Assembly: GCA_018398805.1 (NCBI GenBank)
Contig: JAGFBZ010001142.1
Coordinates: forward strand, 124,001 to 188,000
DNA: 64,000 nt
Reading direction: 5' to 3'
Source: Hirundichthys speculiger
Lineage: Eukaryota; Chordata; Actinopteri; Beloniformes; Exocoetidae
Below, piece after piece: positions 24,312 to 35,655 of this stretch. Within the stretch, counting starts at the first letter, position 1. Every line of letters begins with the position of its first letter. The position numbers and the translations under genes were made by a program. The notes below the pieces were generated by a model. The model had not been told where the DNA came from and ran no database searches. It worked only from the letters and a program-made list of their open reading frames with translations.

Positions 24312-27300
24312 GTAAGTCGAGACCATTATCTGCAGCTTATGAGCATGTGGCCTGTTGGATCATTTGGGCTTCTGTTATTGATCAGGGAGGACACGTGGAT
24401 GCACAGGTGCTTGGTAGGATTGTATTCACTGTTTTCCTGAGCAGCTCTTTGAAACCTAAAGTGACGAGCGAACTGAACGTCTGGTGCCAGAAAACGAGGG
24501 CCGTCTTCAGCCATTCGCTCTTGTAAAGTCTCGTCAAAGCGGCGTTGCCACGCTGCCAGAGCAGCTATCCTGGTGTACGGATGTCACGCACAGCTGCTGC
24601 TCTTTATGGCACTAACAGTTAAAGGGGCTGAGAGGGATGAACGACAAGAAACAAAAGAAGGGAAAAGAAAAAAAAGAAATGATTGTGCTGTTCATGTAAA
24701 ATAGTCTGTTTTAAATTCTTCTCAGTTTCCAACTCACTATATCAGGTTTAAAGACCGATATACTAATGCATTCATGTAAAGACTAGGGATCAACGATAAC
24801 TGTTTTTTAAAACCGATACAGATAACCGATAACACACACATATACCTAAGATCATTACATCAATACTATGAACAAAATCAAAAATAGTTTGGACTCTTTA
24901 AATGAACAGATATTTATTTTTTTCTATTGAAAAACTATTGGCAAGCCTCTCAAACATTTTCGTAAAACTATCAAACAAACCTATTTGATATCTCACATTA
25001 ACTTAAATAAGGTTCATTACTGACTGATATAAAAAATAAAGGCTCCTTGAACTGCATCAGAATTACAAACTGTAAAAAGATTAACATTTAAAGGATTTTG
25101 ACTTGTGGTTCCATTTAAATTAATACCTTTAATTAAAGTAAATGAGGTTCAGTGATTTTTTTTTGTCTTTTTTATCTCATGGAAGCTTTAGATGAGAGAG
25201 ATGAGGGGAGGAGAGACTTCTGCTGGCTTGCGCATGCTAGCATTAGCTCGCGTTAGCGCAATTTCAAAACTACATGGAAGCGATTGTTATGTTGTAGGTG
25301 GCTGATCAGGTTTTACGTATTAAAGCTCGTGCTTCCCTCCTCGTAGAATTCGCTCGGAGCATTTGTCACAAATAACCACCAAACTATCTTCTTCTGAAAC
25401 TTTAACGAGGTTCCATGCCATCGCCACCATGTTTGTTGTGATCAGCGCTGTGCTGCAGGCTGCATTCAAGGTGTAACGTAAATTCCGACATTCCCTCGTT
25501 TCCTAGTCGTTCTTTCAGCTTTTTCTATTTTTTTTCTTTTTTATCTGTAACATGAGGGAAAATACTGCAAATATCGATTCAAGTTAGCAACTACTAAAAT
25601 TATGACCGAGTTAACAAGTTGTTTTCTGGCATGAGGGGGTATTCTTGATTTTCCTTACTGAGAAATCGTTTTTCTGATTATGCCGACGTTACTTGAACAT
25701 AACATTCACTGCCGGTCATTTAAGGCTCAGAGGGAGCGAGGTACTGCTGTGTTGACAAAAATATATATATGTTATCGGGGCTGTTCGTCATGATATCGGA
25801 CTTATTGGGATGACGTCATAATTTCCTGTTATGGCCCGATAGTTATCGGGTCGATAATTATCGTGCACCCCTAAGTAAAATAGTCTGTTTTAAATTCTTC
25901 TCAGTTTCAACTTCACTATATCCAGGTTTAAAGCCTGATATAATAATGCATTCATGTAAGATTTAAAACAGTAAAGACAAAAATACTTACTTCAAAACCG
26001 TAAGTGGAACAATGTGACTGTGATGAATAATCGGAGAAAAAAAAACTTACATCTGGATTTTAAAGCTGCTGGTTTAGTGGATGACTGAAGAAGAGACCCA
26101 GATGGTCACAAAGTCAGCCTGCGGCTCTCTCTGAATCTGAATCTGAATATGCTTTGAGGATTACAGCCTGATGTGCACTGTAGTGGCACTTCATTTGTAG
26201 TCTGCAGACAGACGGCAGCAGCCACAGCACTATTGATCTGCAGATGTGTGAAGATGAAATCATACCAGAGGGAGAGTAAGGAATATTAGAGCTAGGTGCA
26301 GGCTCTGGTTGCACCGCTCTTTCAGTCGCGAGCATGATGCATGTGTTGCACCTGGTGCAGCGGCTGAGTGCTGGATGCAGCGCGCTAATGTTGGAGATTC
26401 AGAAATGTTTGTGGGGTTTTCATTGCAGGAGAGACAGCGCGGTGATCAAAGAGGAGATCAAGTCTTTCCTGGCGAACAGACGGATCTCCCAGGCTGTGGT
26501 CGCTCAGGTAACAGGTGAGTAACGCTCGGGAGGACGCCGGCCAAATTCAAGCGTCAAGTCTGTCGAGTAAACACGGGGTCTTCTTTCTGCAGGGATCAGT
26601 CAGAGCCGGATCTCCCACTGGCTCCTACAGCAGGGGTCGGACCTCAGCGAGCAGAAGAAACGGGCCTTCTTCCGCTGGTACCAGCTGGAGAAGACCAACC
26701 CTGGTAACGGCAGCCTCCACCATCAGGCTCGCATCTCCTGCACAAACACTGTTTCACTGACCATTGTGCCGCTCTGAATACGTTGCTCGAACTGATGATT
26801 GATTTTTCAGACCATTTGAAATGAGTTTCATTCTATTTTTCGCCACAAAAATATCAATATTTGGAGAGTAGTAATCGGTCTTTTGAAAGAAAATGCAACC
26901 ACATTGGATAAATTTTTGTGTCTTCATTTTAATCCAGTTTTCAAATCAGTTTTCTTTGTATAGCGTCTATTACAAAGCAAATTGTCTCCAGGTGCTTTAC
27001 AGGGACCCAGATCACGAGCCCCGAGCAAATATCATTAACTAAAATTATGATATTAAATCCTAGAACCTTAAATCCTTAAAACCTTGAGCAGGAACTGGAT
27101 CATCTTCTTGCTGAAGACCAGCTGGGTAAAGAAAGAAAAGAGGGAGATGTGACCGAGAGAGGATGGATGACAGAGAGAGGAGAGCACATACATCCTGGCA
27201 ATACTACATAGGACAAAATGTATCAGTAATAATTGACCTTTGGGTAAGCGCCGCCCCCTTCCTAGTTACTGTTGCTAGGTCTGACAAACTTTCTGCTCCT

Positions 27301-30300
27301 GCGTTTAAGGACTGTGTTAATTCCCTATATATCCAATGTGTATCATCAGTGTTAATATTATACTATAATAACGCCATGGTGGAATATTGCTGTTGGGGAC
27401 CTGCAACAGTGACTCGAGGTGTCCAGAATGTTTGGAGGGACATTTTTATTCTCTTTCCCAAGATAAAACAAACGCTGGAAAAATGCAGGCTGTAGGTTAA
27501 GTTGTGTCCGTCCACAACTGAACGTGGGGATAATTACAAAACACACCTACATTTACTCCAAAGTAAATTTACTTTGTTTATTAGATGATTGATTTAACCA
27601 CCGTTTAGTAAAAGTAATAATATGATTTAGCAGCAGGGAGGGTGATGGGTTCTCTGTTAGCATTAGCTCTGGTCCATAGGTCTGTCCCACATCAGAGCTA
27701 TGTTAACATGAGACAGTCGCAGCATTGCATTAATATAATTAATAAAGTGATATTAACATCACAAGCCTCACCTTATACCTAACAAAATAAATATCCAGGG
27801 CCATATATATTTGTAGGCAACGAGGCCGGCTTATAGCTGGCTAGCTAGCTCTGGTCCATAGTGGAGAAGTCATTGACACTGGACCAGAGCTAATGCTAAC
27901 AGAGAACTCATCACCCTCCCTGCTGCTAAATCATATTATTACTTTTACTCTCAGCGGATAAATCAATCATCTAATAAACAAAGTAAACTTACCTTGGAGT
28001 AAATGTAGGTGTGTTTTGTAACTTTCCCCACGTTCAGTTGCTTGTGTGGACGGACACAACTTAACCTACAGCCTGCATTCTCCAGTATTTGTTTTATCTT
28101 AGGAAAGAGAATAAAAATGCCTCCTCCAAACGTTCTGGACACCTCGAGTCACTGTTGCAGGTCCCCAGCAGTAATATCTTACCATGGCGTTATTATAGTA
28201 TAATAATAACACTGATGATACACATCGGAAAAATAGCGAATTAACACAGTCCTTAACGCAGGAGCAGCAAGTTTGTCCGACCTAGCAACAGTAACTAGGA
28301 AGGGGGCGGTGCTTATCGAAAGGTCAATTATCCATTAACTGAAGAACTAATAATTCCATGTTCTTCTATTCTGACTGGTTCATTGTTAGTACATGAACTA
28401 CAGAGATGACTATTTAAACAGATGTAGGCAGCAACACTGAGGTGGTCAGAGGGTCAGATGTTAGTTGATATCCCAGAGACGTCTATACACACTGTTTTAA
28501 TTTTAAAAGAGCATTTTTAAAGCTGAACAGTGTTCTTGTCTCCAGGTGCCACTCTCGCCATGCGAGCTGCTCCATTGGCTCTGGAGGACATGATGGACTG
28601 GCACCAGACCCCGCCCCCATTCAGCTCGGCCCCGGGGGGCTTCCGCCTGAGACGAGGCAGCAGGTTCACCTGGAGGAAGGAGTGTCTGGCTGTCATGGAG
28701 AGGTGAGGAGGAAGGAGAGAGTTGGGCCACTCAGGAGTTGAGGCCCAACAGATCGAATTTGACAGAATGTCGTGTTTGTGTGTGCAGCTACTTCAGCGAT
28801 AACCAGTATCCCGATGAAGCCAAGAGAGAAGAGATCGCCACTGCCTGCAATGCTGTCATTCAAAAACCAGGTGCAATGTTCATTTCCTGTTTCTTGATTC
28901 AGTGCTTCAGAAAGGAAAGCGCTTGCATTTGTAACTCCGGCGCATCAGAAATAGCTGGCATCAACACAGAGAGTTACCATCCATTCTTTAAACCATATAT
29001 TTACTTGAGATAATTCAGCAGCTGTTCTGAAACTTTAAACAGTTTTAATGAAGTGTTTAAGAGCCACGAGGGAGCAGCTGATGCAGACTGCAGACGGAGT
29101 GGTCCAGACGTCTGATCTGTGTGTTGCAGGAAAGAAGCTCTCTGATTTGGAGAGAGTCACATCTCTGAAGGTCTACAACTGGTTTGCAAACCGCCGGAAG
29201 GACATCAAGAGGCGCGCTAACATAGGTAATGTCTACCTCTGTGTTTGTGTGCCTGCATCAGATTAGAGCCGAGCAATTTGATTAATTCTGCGATATATAT
29301 CGATATTTTATTTCCCCAAAGAGTATCGATTTTTCAGCCGTGGGTATTGATATTCTAAGCTTCTTTCAAAACCCCCGTGTCCCACCTTTAAAAGCTTGCA
29401 AGTAACAATTTGCACTGATTAAATAAATGAAACTGTTTTTTTCAACAAATCTTTTATTCATTTTGTCCAGCATTTGCAAGCTGCCTGTCAGCCATATACA
29501 GTGATCCCTCGCCAATTCGCAGTTTAAGTTCCGCGGTTTTAGTTATTCGCAGATTTTTCAGAAATGTATAATTTTAGAAAATTTAAAAAATTGCGGAAAC
29601 ATCACAGGATGTTGTGCGTGTTCTCTCACAGTGAAGAAATGCTGTGAGCCAGCCTGGCCACTTCAAGAAGGTAGCCTTATGGGTAATGTAGTGTGTGTGT
29701 CGTGGGACGGCAGAATAAAACGGGGTTAGATGAAAAGTGTAGTGAGCATAAACAGCAGCCCAGCGTGTATAGATTTACATTCTCTGTTAACCGACAGGAG
29801 CCCAACAATACAACCTGTGTGATGTTACAAGTTCCTGCAGTGCCAGAATAAAGTGCTCGTTCCATGCAGAGAAAAGTGGACTTTTTGTTTTGTTGTTGTT
29901 AGCGTGTTAGCCGCTAATTACGAGCCAAAAATAGCACAATACCAGCAGTTTGTTTACTACGGTTCAGAGACCAGAGGCTGTGAAGGTAACAGAAAGACCA
30001 CAGTTGAGCCTTTGTCTTGTTTCACTGCAGTGTCTCGCTACTTTTTTTGGGTTTTTAAACATATTTTAAACACATCATTGAGGCTCGGGGGGCTCCGGCT
30101 CCAGTTCGCGGATTTTGATTTACGCAGGGGGGGGCCGCCGGTCCCCATTAACCGCGAAAAATAAGGGATCACTGTAAATGTGTAACTGATGCTTTCAGTT
30201 CAATTAATTCAAACAAAGTCATTGGAACACTCATAAGATGTCCCCAAAATCACTTTGTCCCTTTAAAATCTTTCGGAAAATGATGTAAATGTATTGTAAG

Positions 30301-31304
30301 ATGAATATCGATATATATCGTATTGTAAGCCGAATATTGTGTATCGTATCGTATTGTATCATATCGTATTGTGAGATTAGCGTATCGCTACAGCCCTACA
30401 TCGGATGATACTGTCATTATACATACAGCACGCTTGCAGTGTTTCTGGTACCCAGCCTGCACTTCCCCTCACAAACATGCTTGTATAATTCCTGAACGTA
30501 CCTGTCGCGACCTGTGGAGATCCGTGCTCGTGCAGCTGCTCTCTAGCAGCTCGTCATGCTGGCGGTCTAGCGTTGATATGCTATGATGACGTTTGTGTTT
30601 TTGAAGAAGCAGCGATCTTGGAAAGTCATGGCATCGAGGTTCAGAGTCCAGGAGGTCAGTCTGTCAGCGACGAGGTGGACGGCAACGACTTCCCAGACCA
30701 GGTGAGCGAGATGTGCACAAACTCGGCCTGCATGCACTTGCTCGTATTTGGACCCAAGATGATGTGATAACGGATTATTTTGACTGTTTGATAATCTGTC
30801 ACAGGGCTGTGAGGTGTCTTTATGTGACAAGAGAACAGCCAGGCAGTTTGCGTTCAGTCGAGCTGACCTGTCCTCGCCGACCCAGGTACACCCGGACTTC
30901 TCTGCATCTCTTAACGCATTCACAAGGGAATCTGTAGAAATAAAAGTCCTCCAATCATCTCCTTGTCCCCTCAGGTTCCCACGCTGCTCCCCAACTGGTA
31001 TTCTGCTCTGGCTAGAGGGGGCGTTTCTGGACCGAGGGGCGCCTCTCTGACCGGCCGTGCGGTTGTGTCGGGGGCAGGGGCTCAGGCGGAAGGTTCCAGG
31101 GTGGCGGGCGTGTCCTGGTCCCCGCCCTCCCCTTCCCTCCAGGATGAACCCAGCATTCCCAGCGCGCTGTCCGAACCCCAGGACCCGGTCGTCCTGGAGA
31201 AGACGCCGGCGGGTCACAGCAGCCCGTCCTCAGTCATTCAGGTGGACGGAGCTGGAAGCCACATGGGGAGTGAGATCAAGACGGAAACTCTGGAGGACGA
31301 CTGA
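23797..31304 (+). CDS. hmbox1: HMBOX1 (HOT1), homeobox-containing telomere-binding protein, 9 coding exons
   Basis: Joined exons 23797-24311, 26429-26514, 26593-26703, 28546-28702, 28788-28870, 29130-29225, 30607-30701, 30805-30885 and 30975-31304 give an uninterrupted 517-residue frame with GT-AG introns. The N-terminus carries the EPRFTIEQIDLLQRLRRTG dimerisation-like helix. An atypical POU-specific/HNF1-like domain follows (about residues 160-237, with FLANRRISQAVVAQVTG and SRISHWLLQQG). An HNF1-type divergent homeodomain lies at about 273-350, ending in VYNWFANRRKDIKRR. The family is nuclear; HMBOX1/HOT1 is known to bind double-stranded TTAGGG telomere repeats and to act as a transcriptional regulator. 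The C-terminus ends SEIKTETLEDD, whose IKTE fits a SUMO consensus. I chose the first in-frame ATG at 23797; a second ATG follows directly and another at 23812. Human HMBOX1 is about 420 residues, so the C-terminal linker here is longer. Identity is very secure; the last two exons are less so. Confidence 0.95.
24696..24783 (+). repeat. Left copy of an about 87-bp duplicated flank
   Basis: Begins gtaaaatagtctgttttaaa and recurs at 25875-25960 with a few substitutions and small indels. The two copies flank hAT copy 2. Confidence 0.85.
24784..25873 (-). mobile_element. hAT-type element, TAGGGATGCACGATAA family, copy 2
   Basis: A 1090-bp element bounded by TAGGGATCAACGATAACTG and TTATCGTGCACCCCTA, inserted in HMBOX1 intron (24312-26428) in reverse orientation relative to copy 1. 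The BED-like remnant is on the minus strand near 25.3-25.45 kb. Only a weak target duplication is visible, because the insertion lies at the junction of a tandemly duplicated flank. Confidence 0.82.
25875..25960 (+). repeat. Right copy of the duplicated flank
   Basis: Repeats 24696-24783: gtaaaatagtctgttttaaa at the start and taataatgcattcatgtaa at the end. Confidence 0.85.
26429..26514 (+). CDS. hmbox1: HMBOX1 coding exon 2
   Basis: This 86-bp exon (acceptor cattgcag, donor ACAG|GTGAGT) encodes RDSAVIKEEIKSFLANRR and ISQAVVAQVT, the core of the POU-specific-like domain. Its phase matches both neighbours. Confidence 0.95.
26593..26703 (+). CDS. hmbox1: HMBOX1 coding exon 3
   Basis: This 111-bp exon (acceptor ctttctgcag, donor CCTG|GTAACG) encodes GISQSRISHWLLQQGSDLS and then the EQKKRAFFRWYQLEKTNP helix that closes the POU-like domain. 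Confidence 0.95.
26940..27130. mobile_element. Repeat fragment with LINE/SINE 3'-end-like sequence, probable
   Basis: Contains caaattgtctccaggtgctttacagggacccagatc, which resembles conserved 3' parts of fish retroposons. No boundaries or coding remain. Confidence 0.3.
27230..28333. mobile_element. Long inverted-repeat (foldback) element in HMBOX1 intron
   Basis: Two arms of about 450 bp, 27230-27690 and 27885-28333, are near-complementary: the left begins attgacctttgggtaagc and the right ends gcttatcgaaaggtcaat. They flank a roughly 190-bp loop. Short open frames in the arms are mirror images of each other. Related sequence recurs at 38354-39085. The superfamily is unassigned; no clear target duplication. 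Confidence 0.8.
28546..28702 (+). CDS. hmbox1: HMBOX1 coding exon 4
   Basis: This 157-bp exon (acceptor cttgtctccag, donor GAGAG|GTGAGG) encodes the Pro-rich linker and the start of the homeodomain, RRGSRFTWRKECLAVME. Confidence 0.94.
28788..28870 (+). CDS. hmbox1: HMBOX1 coding exon 5
   Basis: This 83-bp exon (acceptor tgtgtgcag, donor CCAG|GTGCAA) encodes the homeodomain segment YFSDNQYPDEAKREEIATAC. The insertion typical of HNF1-class homeodomains lies in this part. Confidence 0.95.
29130..29225 (+). CDS. hmbox1: HMBOX1 coding exon 6 (recognition helix)
   Basis: This 96-bp exon (acceptor tgtgttgcag, donor ATAG|GTAATG) encodes GKKLSDLERVTSLKVYNWF and then ANRRKDIKRRANI, including the WFxNRR homeodomain recognition helix. 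A hAT element begins only 38 bp downstream of its donor. Confidence 0.95.
29264..30398 (-). mobile_element. hAT-type element (1135 bp) in HMBOX1 intron
   Basis: The left end is TAGAGCCGAGCAATTTG and the right end is GCGATATCG-rich sequence closing GCTACAGCCCTA. It is flanked by catcagat (29256-29263) and catcggat (30399-30406), 7 of 8 identical. Its left end is 38 bp after the recognition-helix exon. It contains a nested pogo-like MITE. Confidence 0.8.
29499..30174. mobile_element. Pogo/Tigger-like MITE (676 bp), nested
   Basis: The ends CAGTGATCCCTCGCCAATTC and TAAGGGATCACTG are flanked by TA on both sides (29497-29498, 30175-30176), fitting Tc1/mariner-pogo target use. A related copy in the opposite orientation is at 36070-36491. 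Confidence 0.85.
30607..30701 (+). CDS. hmbox1: HMBOX1 coding exon 7
   Basis: This 95-bp exon (acceptor gtgtttttgaag, donor GACCAG|GTGAGC) encodes EAAILESHGIEVQSPGGQS and the acidic VDGNDFPDQ. It aligns with the conserved region just after the homeodomain in vertebrate HMBOX1. Confidence 0.92.
30805..30885 (+). CDS. hmbox1: HMBOX1 coding exon 8 (may be alternatively used)
   Basis: This 81-bp, 27-codon exon (acceptor ctgtcacag, donor CCCAG|GTACAC) encodes GCEVSLCDKRTARQFAFSRA and then DLSSPTQ. Its length is a multiple of three and it keeps frame with both neighbours, so it can be included or skipped. It is absent from the 420-residue human form as I remember it. Confidence 0.75.
30975..31304 (+). 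CDS. hmbox1: HMBOX1 coding exon 9 and stop codon
   Basis: The acceptor ccttgtcccctcag is followed by 110 codons ending at TGA 31302-31304. The first half is a Gly/Ala/Ser/Pro-rich segment (VPTLLPNWYSALARGGVSG). The last residues, EIKTETLEDD, match the conserved HMBOX1 C-terminus. Part of the Pro-rich stretch could be intronic if an internal acceptor is used. Confidence 0.8.
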   Translation, partial: VPTLLPNWYSALARGGVSGPRGASLTGRAVVSGAGAQAEGSRVAGVSWSPPSPSLQDEPSIPSALSEPQDPVVLEKTPAGHSSPSSVIQVDGAGSHMGSEIKTETLEDD

Positions 31305-31521
31305 AGTCGGCGCCGTCCGAGCAGGTGTCATTATATGCAAGGAGATTTTGTAGGAATGTAATGAGATAAAAACAAACAAACGACCAAAAGTCATGTTAAC
31401 TCCAACCCTAATATACCTCCCAACCCTACCTCCAACCACCAACCTACTCTACTACGCTCTTATAACTATTATTACTATATAACGATAACGACAAGCTTTT
31501 ATTTTTTAAAGTGTCCTCCGA

Positions 31522-31596
31522 TCTGTGGAAGATTTGAAAGTGTTTCTGAAAAAACCAATCCCAAGGAAAATATGCTAATTTTGAATCTTCCACAGA
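31522..31596 (+). repeat. Stem-forming inverted repeat in the HMBOX1 3' UTR
   Basis: TCTGTGGAAGATT (31522-31534) pairs with AATCTTCCACAGA (31584-31596), a 13-bp perfect stem about 220 bases after the stop codon. Confidence 0.7.
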
Positions 31597-34345
31597 CGGC
31601 CGTCAAACAGGACACGCTGCGTCGAGCAGACGATCTGTGAGAACAATGACAGGATGACGTTGTCTTCGGCACGGGAATCAGATAGTTTCAGGGTCTTGCA
31701 CTGTGATCATGACACAACGAAAGAGCCTCAATGTATATGAGTTTAAAACAAATCGTTTTTAGGTGATTCTTTTTCAGGATTTTGTTGTACATTTCATCAG
31801 AGTTCACAGGATTTCAAAGCAGCCAGGCGACAATGATTTAGATGGAAAGCTGAAAAGGAAAACGCTGAGAGAAGATGAGCTGAATATCTGAAAATGGTCT
31901 TCATCATTTGAATTTTCTGAGCGTTTAAATAGGAAATTTAAAGGATATTGAGTCATCGGTCTTCATGTCAGACGGGACTGAATTTCCTGCTTTTTTTTTT
32001 TTTTTTTCAATAATTCACTTTTTCGTTTTATAATTAGAAAGTTTTTTTTTATTATTTTAAAATGTTCTGCCTTTTTTTTTTTTTTAGCTTCTTAAATTTA
32101 AAAGAAATTAATTTTCATTCATTTTTTTCAGGCTTGAAATTTATTTTTGTTTTTAAATGCACTGCTCAAAATTATTAGAAAATACAAACTAGATGTCAAA
32201 ATCCATAAATATCATAGATGCTTTTCTAAATAAAATATTGTAATGCTAATATTTTAACGATAATTTAACGACTTGTATTCAGTAAATAAAATATCAGATT
32301 TTAATCCTTTCAGCCGAACTTTTCTTACATATCAACACCAGAGTTGTATATAAACCAGACACCCGGGCGTCAGTGTCATCGGGTGTTTCTGTATGTTATT
32401 GGCCCGATATGATTGATCACTGTGAGATAACCTGACATCAATACTGATCAGTCAGTTGGGAGGTCCTAAAACTATTTAGAAACTACAGATATATATGTAG
32501 TAAGTACATATATATATTCTACATGTGTAAGTGTGCAGATTCTTACTGTATGTATCCTAATCCATTTCTATTCACGTTGCATGAGCATATAAGCATCAAA
32601 TGAGAGAAACGTATCAGTATGAGTCTATCTAGTTGGTGAAAGACGAGTGAACTATTAGCCAAAGTATTGAGTTTTAATATTTGTGTGTTTTCTGAGTGTG
32701 TGATGGTCAAAGATGAAACTATCAGATATGTTAATCAAGGACGCATCAGATGTGTCAAATTGTCGCAACTAAAATGCATCGCCCTCCTCTTTAGGCGTAT
32801 CTGTGCTTGTTGGAGATATGCCATGTGTTCTAAACACATCCCCCCCCCCCGTCCCCAGATTTAATTTTAAATGACACTTTATGAAACACTGTGGTGCTTG
32901 GAGTCCCTGCTGTTCAGGACCATCACTATAAGTGACTGACGGGCTGGAGCAGCAGCAGGAGAAGAACAAAACAAAAACCTTTTTTCCTCAGATCAGTCTT
33001 TCAGATTCGGCCACAGCGAGAAGTCTTTTCCAGTTTAAAAAAAATAAAAATGTGATCAAAGTGGCATCTGACTGTGCAGCCGTCGTAGAAGTCCAGCGAC
33101 CGTCAAACGCCCGATGACCAGAGTCCAGATGTTCCAGGCGTCCGTACTCGGACCCCTGTCGTGCAACGCTCAGACAGGTGTGACGTCAAGAGGAGGTTGA
33201 AAGTGAGACTTCATAGTTCTGTGACACAAACCGACAACACTAAAAAAAAAAAATAAAATGTAAACGTGTTACGATAAAGTGCCTTATGCTTTTGCAGAGT
33301 ACTTTACCGTCAATCGGAGCAGGAAGCGGGACTTCTACGACGGCCGTGAACGCATCGCTGTGCCACCGCTAACGAAAGAAAGCTAGACCTGTTACCACGT
33401 GGACCGAAGCGGCTTCGTTCGGACCGGTTCCACGCCGTCCCCCCGGCAGTTTCTTCACAACCTCTAAGCTATTAGTTCAGAGTTAAAAACTCAGCACGGA
33501 TACCTCACTCCCCCCCCCTCAGCTATCAGCGATAAGCTTCACCCTGCAGGCTCCTCCACAGCCGCTTCAATGTGAACCAGAGATTCAGGCTGTCAGGGGA
33601 AAGAAGGAAGAAACGACAGACTGACGGCAAACAGTTCAGTTTGTTCTTTCGTACATATATATATACATATACATATAGATATATATCTTTTTTCTTTTTC
33701 TTCCAAAGGGAAACTCATTCTCAAGCTAGATCCGGTGAACATTGAGCTTGAACGTTAAAGGGAAGTTCCACTCCAATGGATTACATTAATTGGTGAGCTT
33801 CCTCCATTTAAACAAAAAACAAGCCCCATTTCTTCCCTCTGGTGTTCTGGTGGACCGCTCAAACACGTCTTCGGTGTTTTAGACTAAATGTCAGAGAAGA
33901 TTGAAGTGTAGATGGAATCTAATTGTGCGGCAGCAGAGCTGTCCTGCGTGTTTGTGCTTTAAGCTTTTGAGGCATCGATAGTCAATTATGTAGCTTTCTG
34001 TCATTTTTTTTTTTTAAACACCAAAAAAAATTATACAGTATATATTTTTTTAACCTGCTAAGCAGAAACCTTTTTGAAATGAATCTTTAGATTCATCAAA
34101 GACCGTGTGCTGTTTAGAGATTATTTCAGGACTTGAATGGTTTCAGTTGCTGCCTTCGTGCTCCTGTCGTCACGTGTCTGGTTGGTGGCAGACGGAGAGA
34201 AGAGGAGGAGGATGAAGGAAATTAATGAGATTAGAAACTGAAAGCAGAGCGAGGCACGATCGCGTTGTTAAAGCAGAAGTGTGAGATGTCAGGACCGCAC
34301 GTGGTTGAGATCCTCTTCATCCCTCCTTGGTCATTAACGTCTAAG

Positions 34346-34542
34346 GGGGTGGACGATCCCGGTCCTGGAGGGCCGCTGTGTCTTAGATGTTCTCCCGCCA
34401 CATCACACCTGATTCAGATGAATGGATCACCATCAGCTGGTCATCCAGGTCTGCAGAAGACCGATTCATCTGAATCAGGTGCTGAAGCAGGGAAACATCT
34501 AAGACTAGCAGGACCCTCGAGGACTGGAGCTGCCCACCCCTG
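34346..34542. mobile_element. hAT MITE (about 197 bp) in the HMBOX1 3' UTR
   Basis: The ends GGGTGGACGATCCCGGTCC and GGAGCTGCCCACCCCTG form an imperfect inverted repeat. It is flanked by gtctaagg (34339-34346, overlapping the left end) and gtctaaga (34543-34550). Internal arms CCTGATTCAGATGAATGG and GATTCATCTGAATCAGG form a second foldback. The first bases of the left end appear lost. Confidence 0.75.
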
Positions 34543-35655
34543 GTCTAAGACAATACTGGATAAGATGGTCCCAGTTGAGATGTTGTCATGCGTTGGTTAT
34601 TTATGGAGGACCACCAGGAGACACTAGTGTTGGATCATTCAAACGGGAAATTACCAGTTTAATCGACAGTATTTGAAATGAGACTTCTGTCTTTCACTCA
34701 TGTTGATTTGGTTTCTTTTGTGTCTCGACTTTTGAGTCCCGAGCGAATCTTTTTATGCCGTAAAGTGCGTTTTCATTGACCCAACAGCCGAAAGTCGCCA
34801 TGACGTGAAATTCCAGCAGCGCAGAAACCGTTCAGTTCAGCTCAGGCTGCGTCGGTGAAGTCGTGTCTTCTCGTTAGGTGGAAGGCAGTTCAGCCATCCG
34901 CCTTCAGTCCTCGTTGCCTTGTTTGTACAGGTGGTTTAGGGAAGGACGAGCCTCTGCTCCACATGACTCGATGTGGACCACGCCGGTTCTCCGTCCTGCC
35001 AAAATCCAGCCGGTTGTGGCTCTGGCGGCGGTTCCCCCGTCGCTCGGCAGACAGCACACCCAACATTTAAGCGCCGCAGTTTGCTCTTGGGATGATTTCA
35101 CTGGCGCTCAGGATCCCGGGTGCCAGCGAGGTCGTGAACGTGGCTGCCGAGCGATGAAAACGGAGGCAAAAGAGGAGCTGGGGTCCTCGCGGCTCAGAAC
35201 TTAGTCCCACGCTCATGAGCGCTTTAAGATGCAGCCTGACAGCTGGAGAGTATTTAAGTGAAATATAGGACATTCATCATTCATGCAGGTTGGCATAAGT
35301 TGTAGATTTCCAGCCTTCATTTTCAGGAGCTGGAAATAGTACTTTCAAGTCAATATCTCTTAGTTTTGAAGCGATGGTTATTTCACTCTGGCAATAAGCT
35401 CTTCAGTAAATCTCTGTAAAATCAAAAATGTCAAACCTCATCTGTTTGTATGTTGTATCAGTTTGAGATTTTTTTTTTTTTTAAATCCTCTTGTTCTTTT
35501 CTATTTCAAGATTTAGTGCCTTTTTTGGACAGTAGACTGTTGTGTAATCGCTATGTAGAAAATCTACATATGCCTTTTGTTACTTTTTCATCTGTTGGAT
35601 AACCTTAATTTGTTATTTTTAAGGTGTGTTTTTATTGATATTCTTTTTACAAGGG

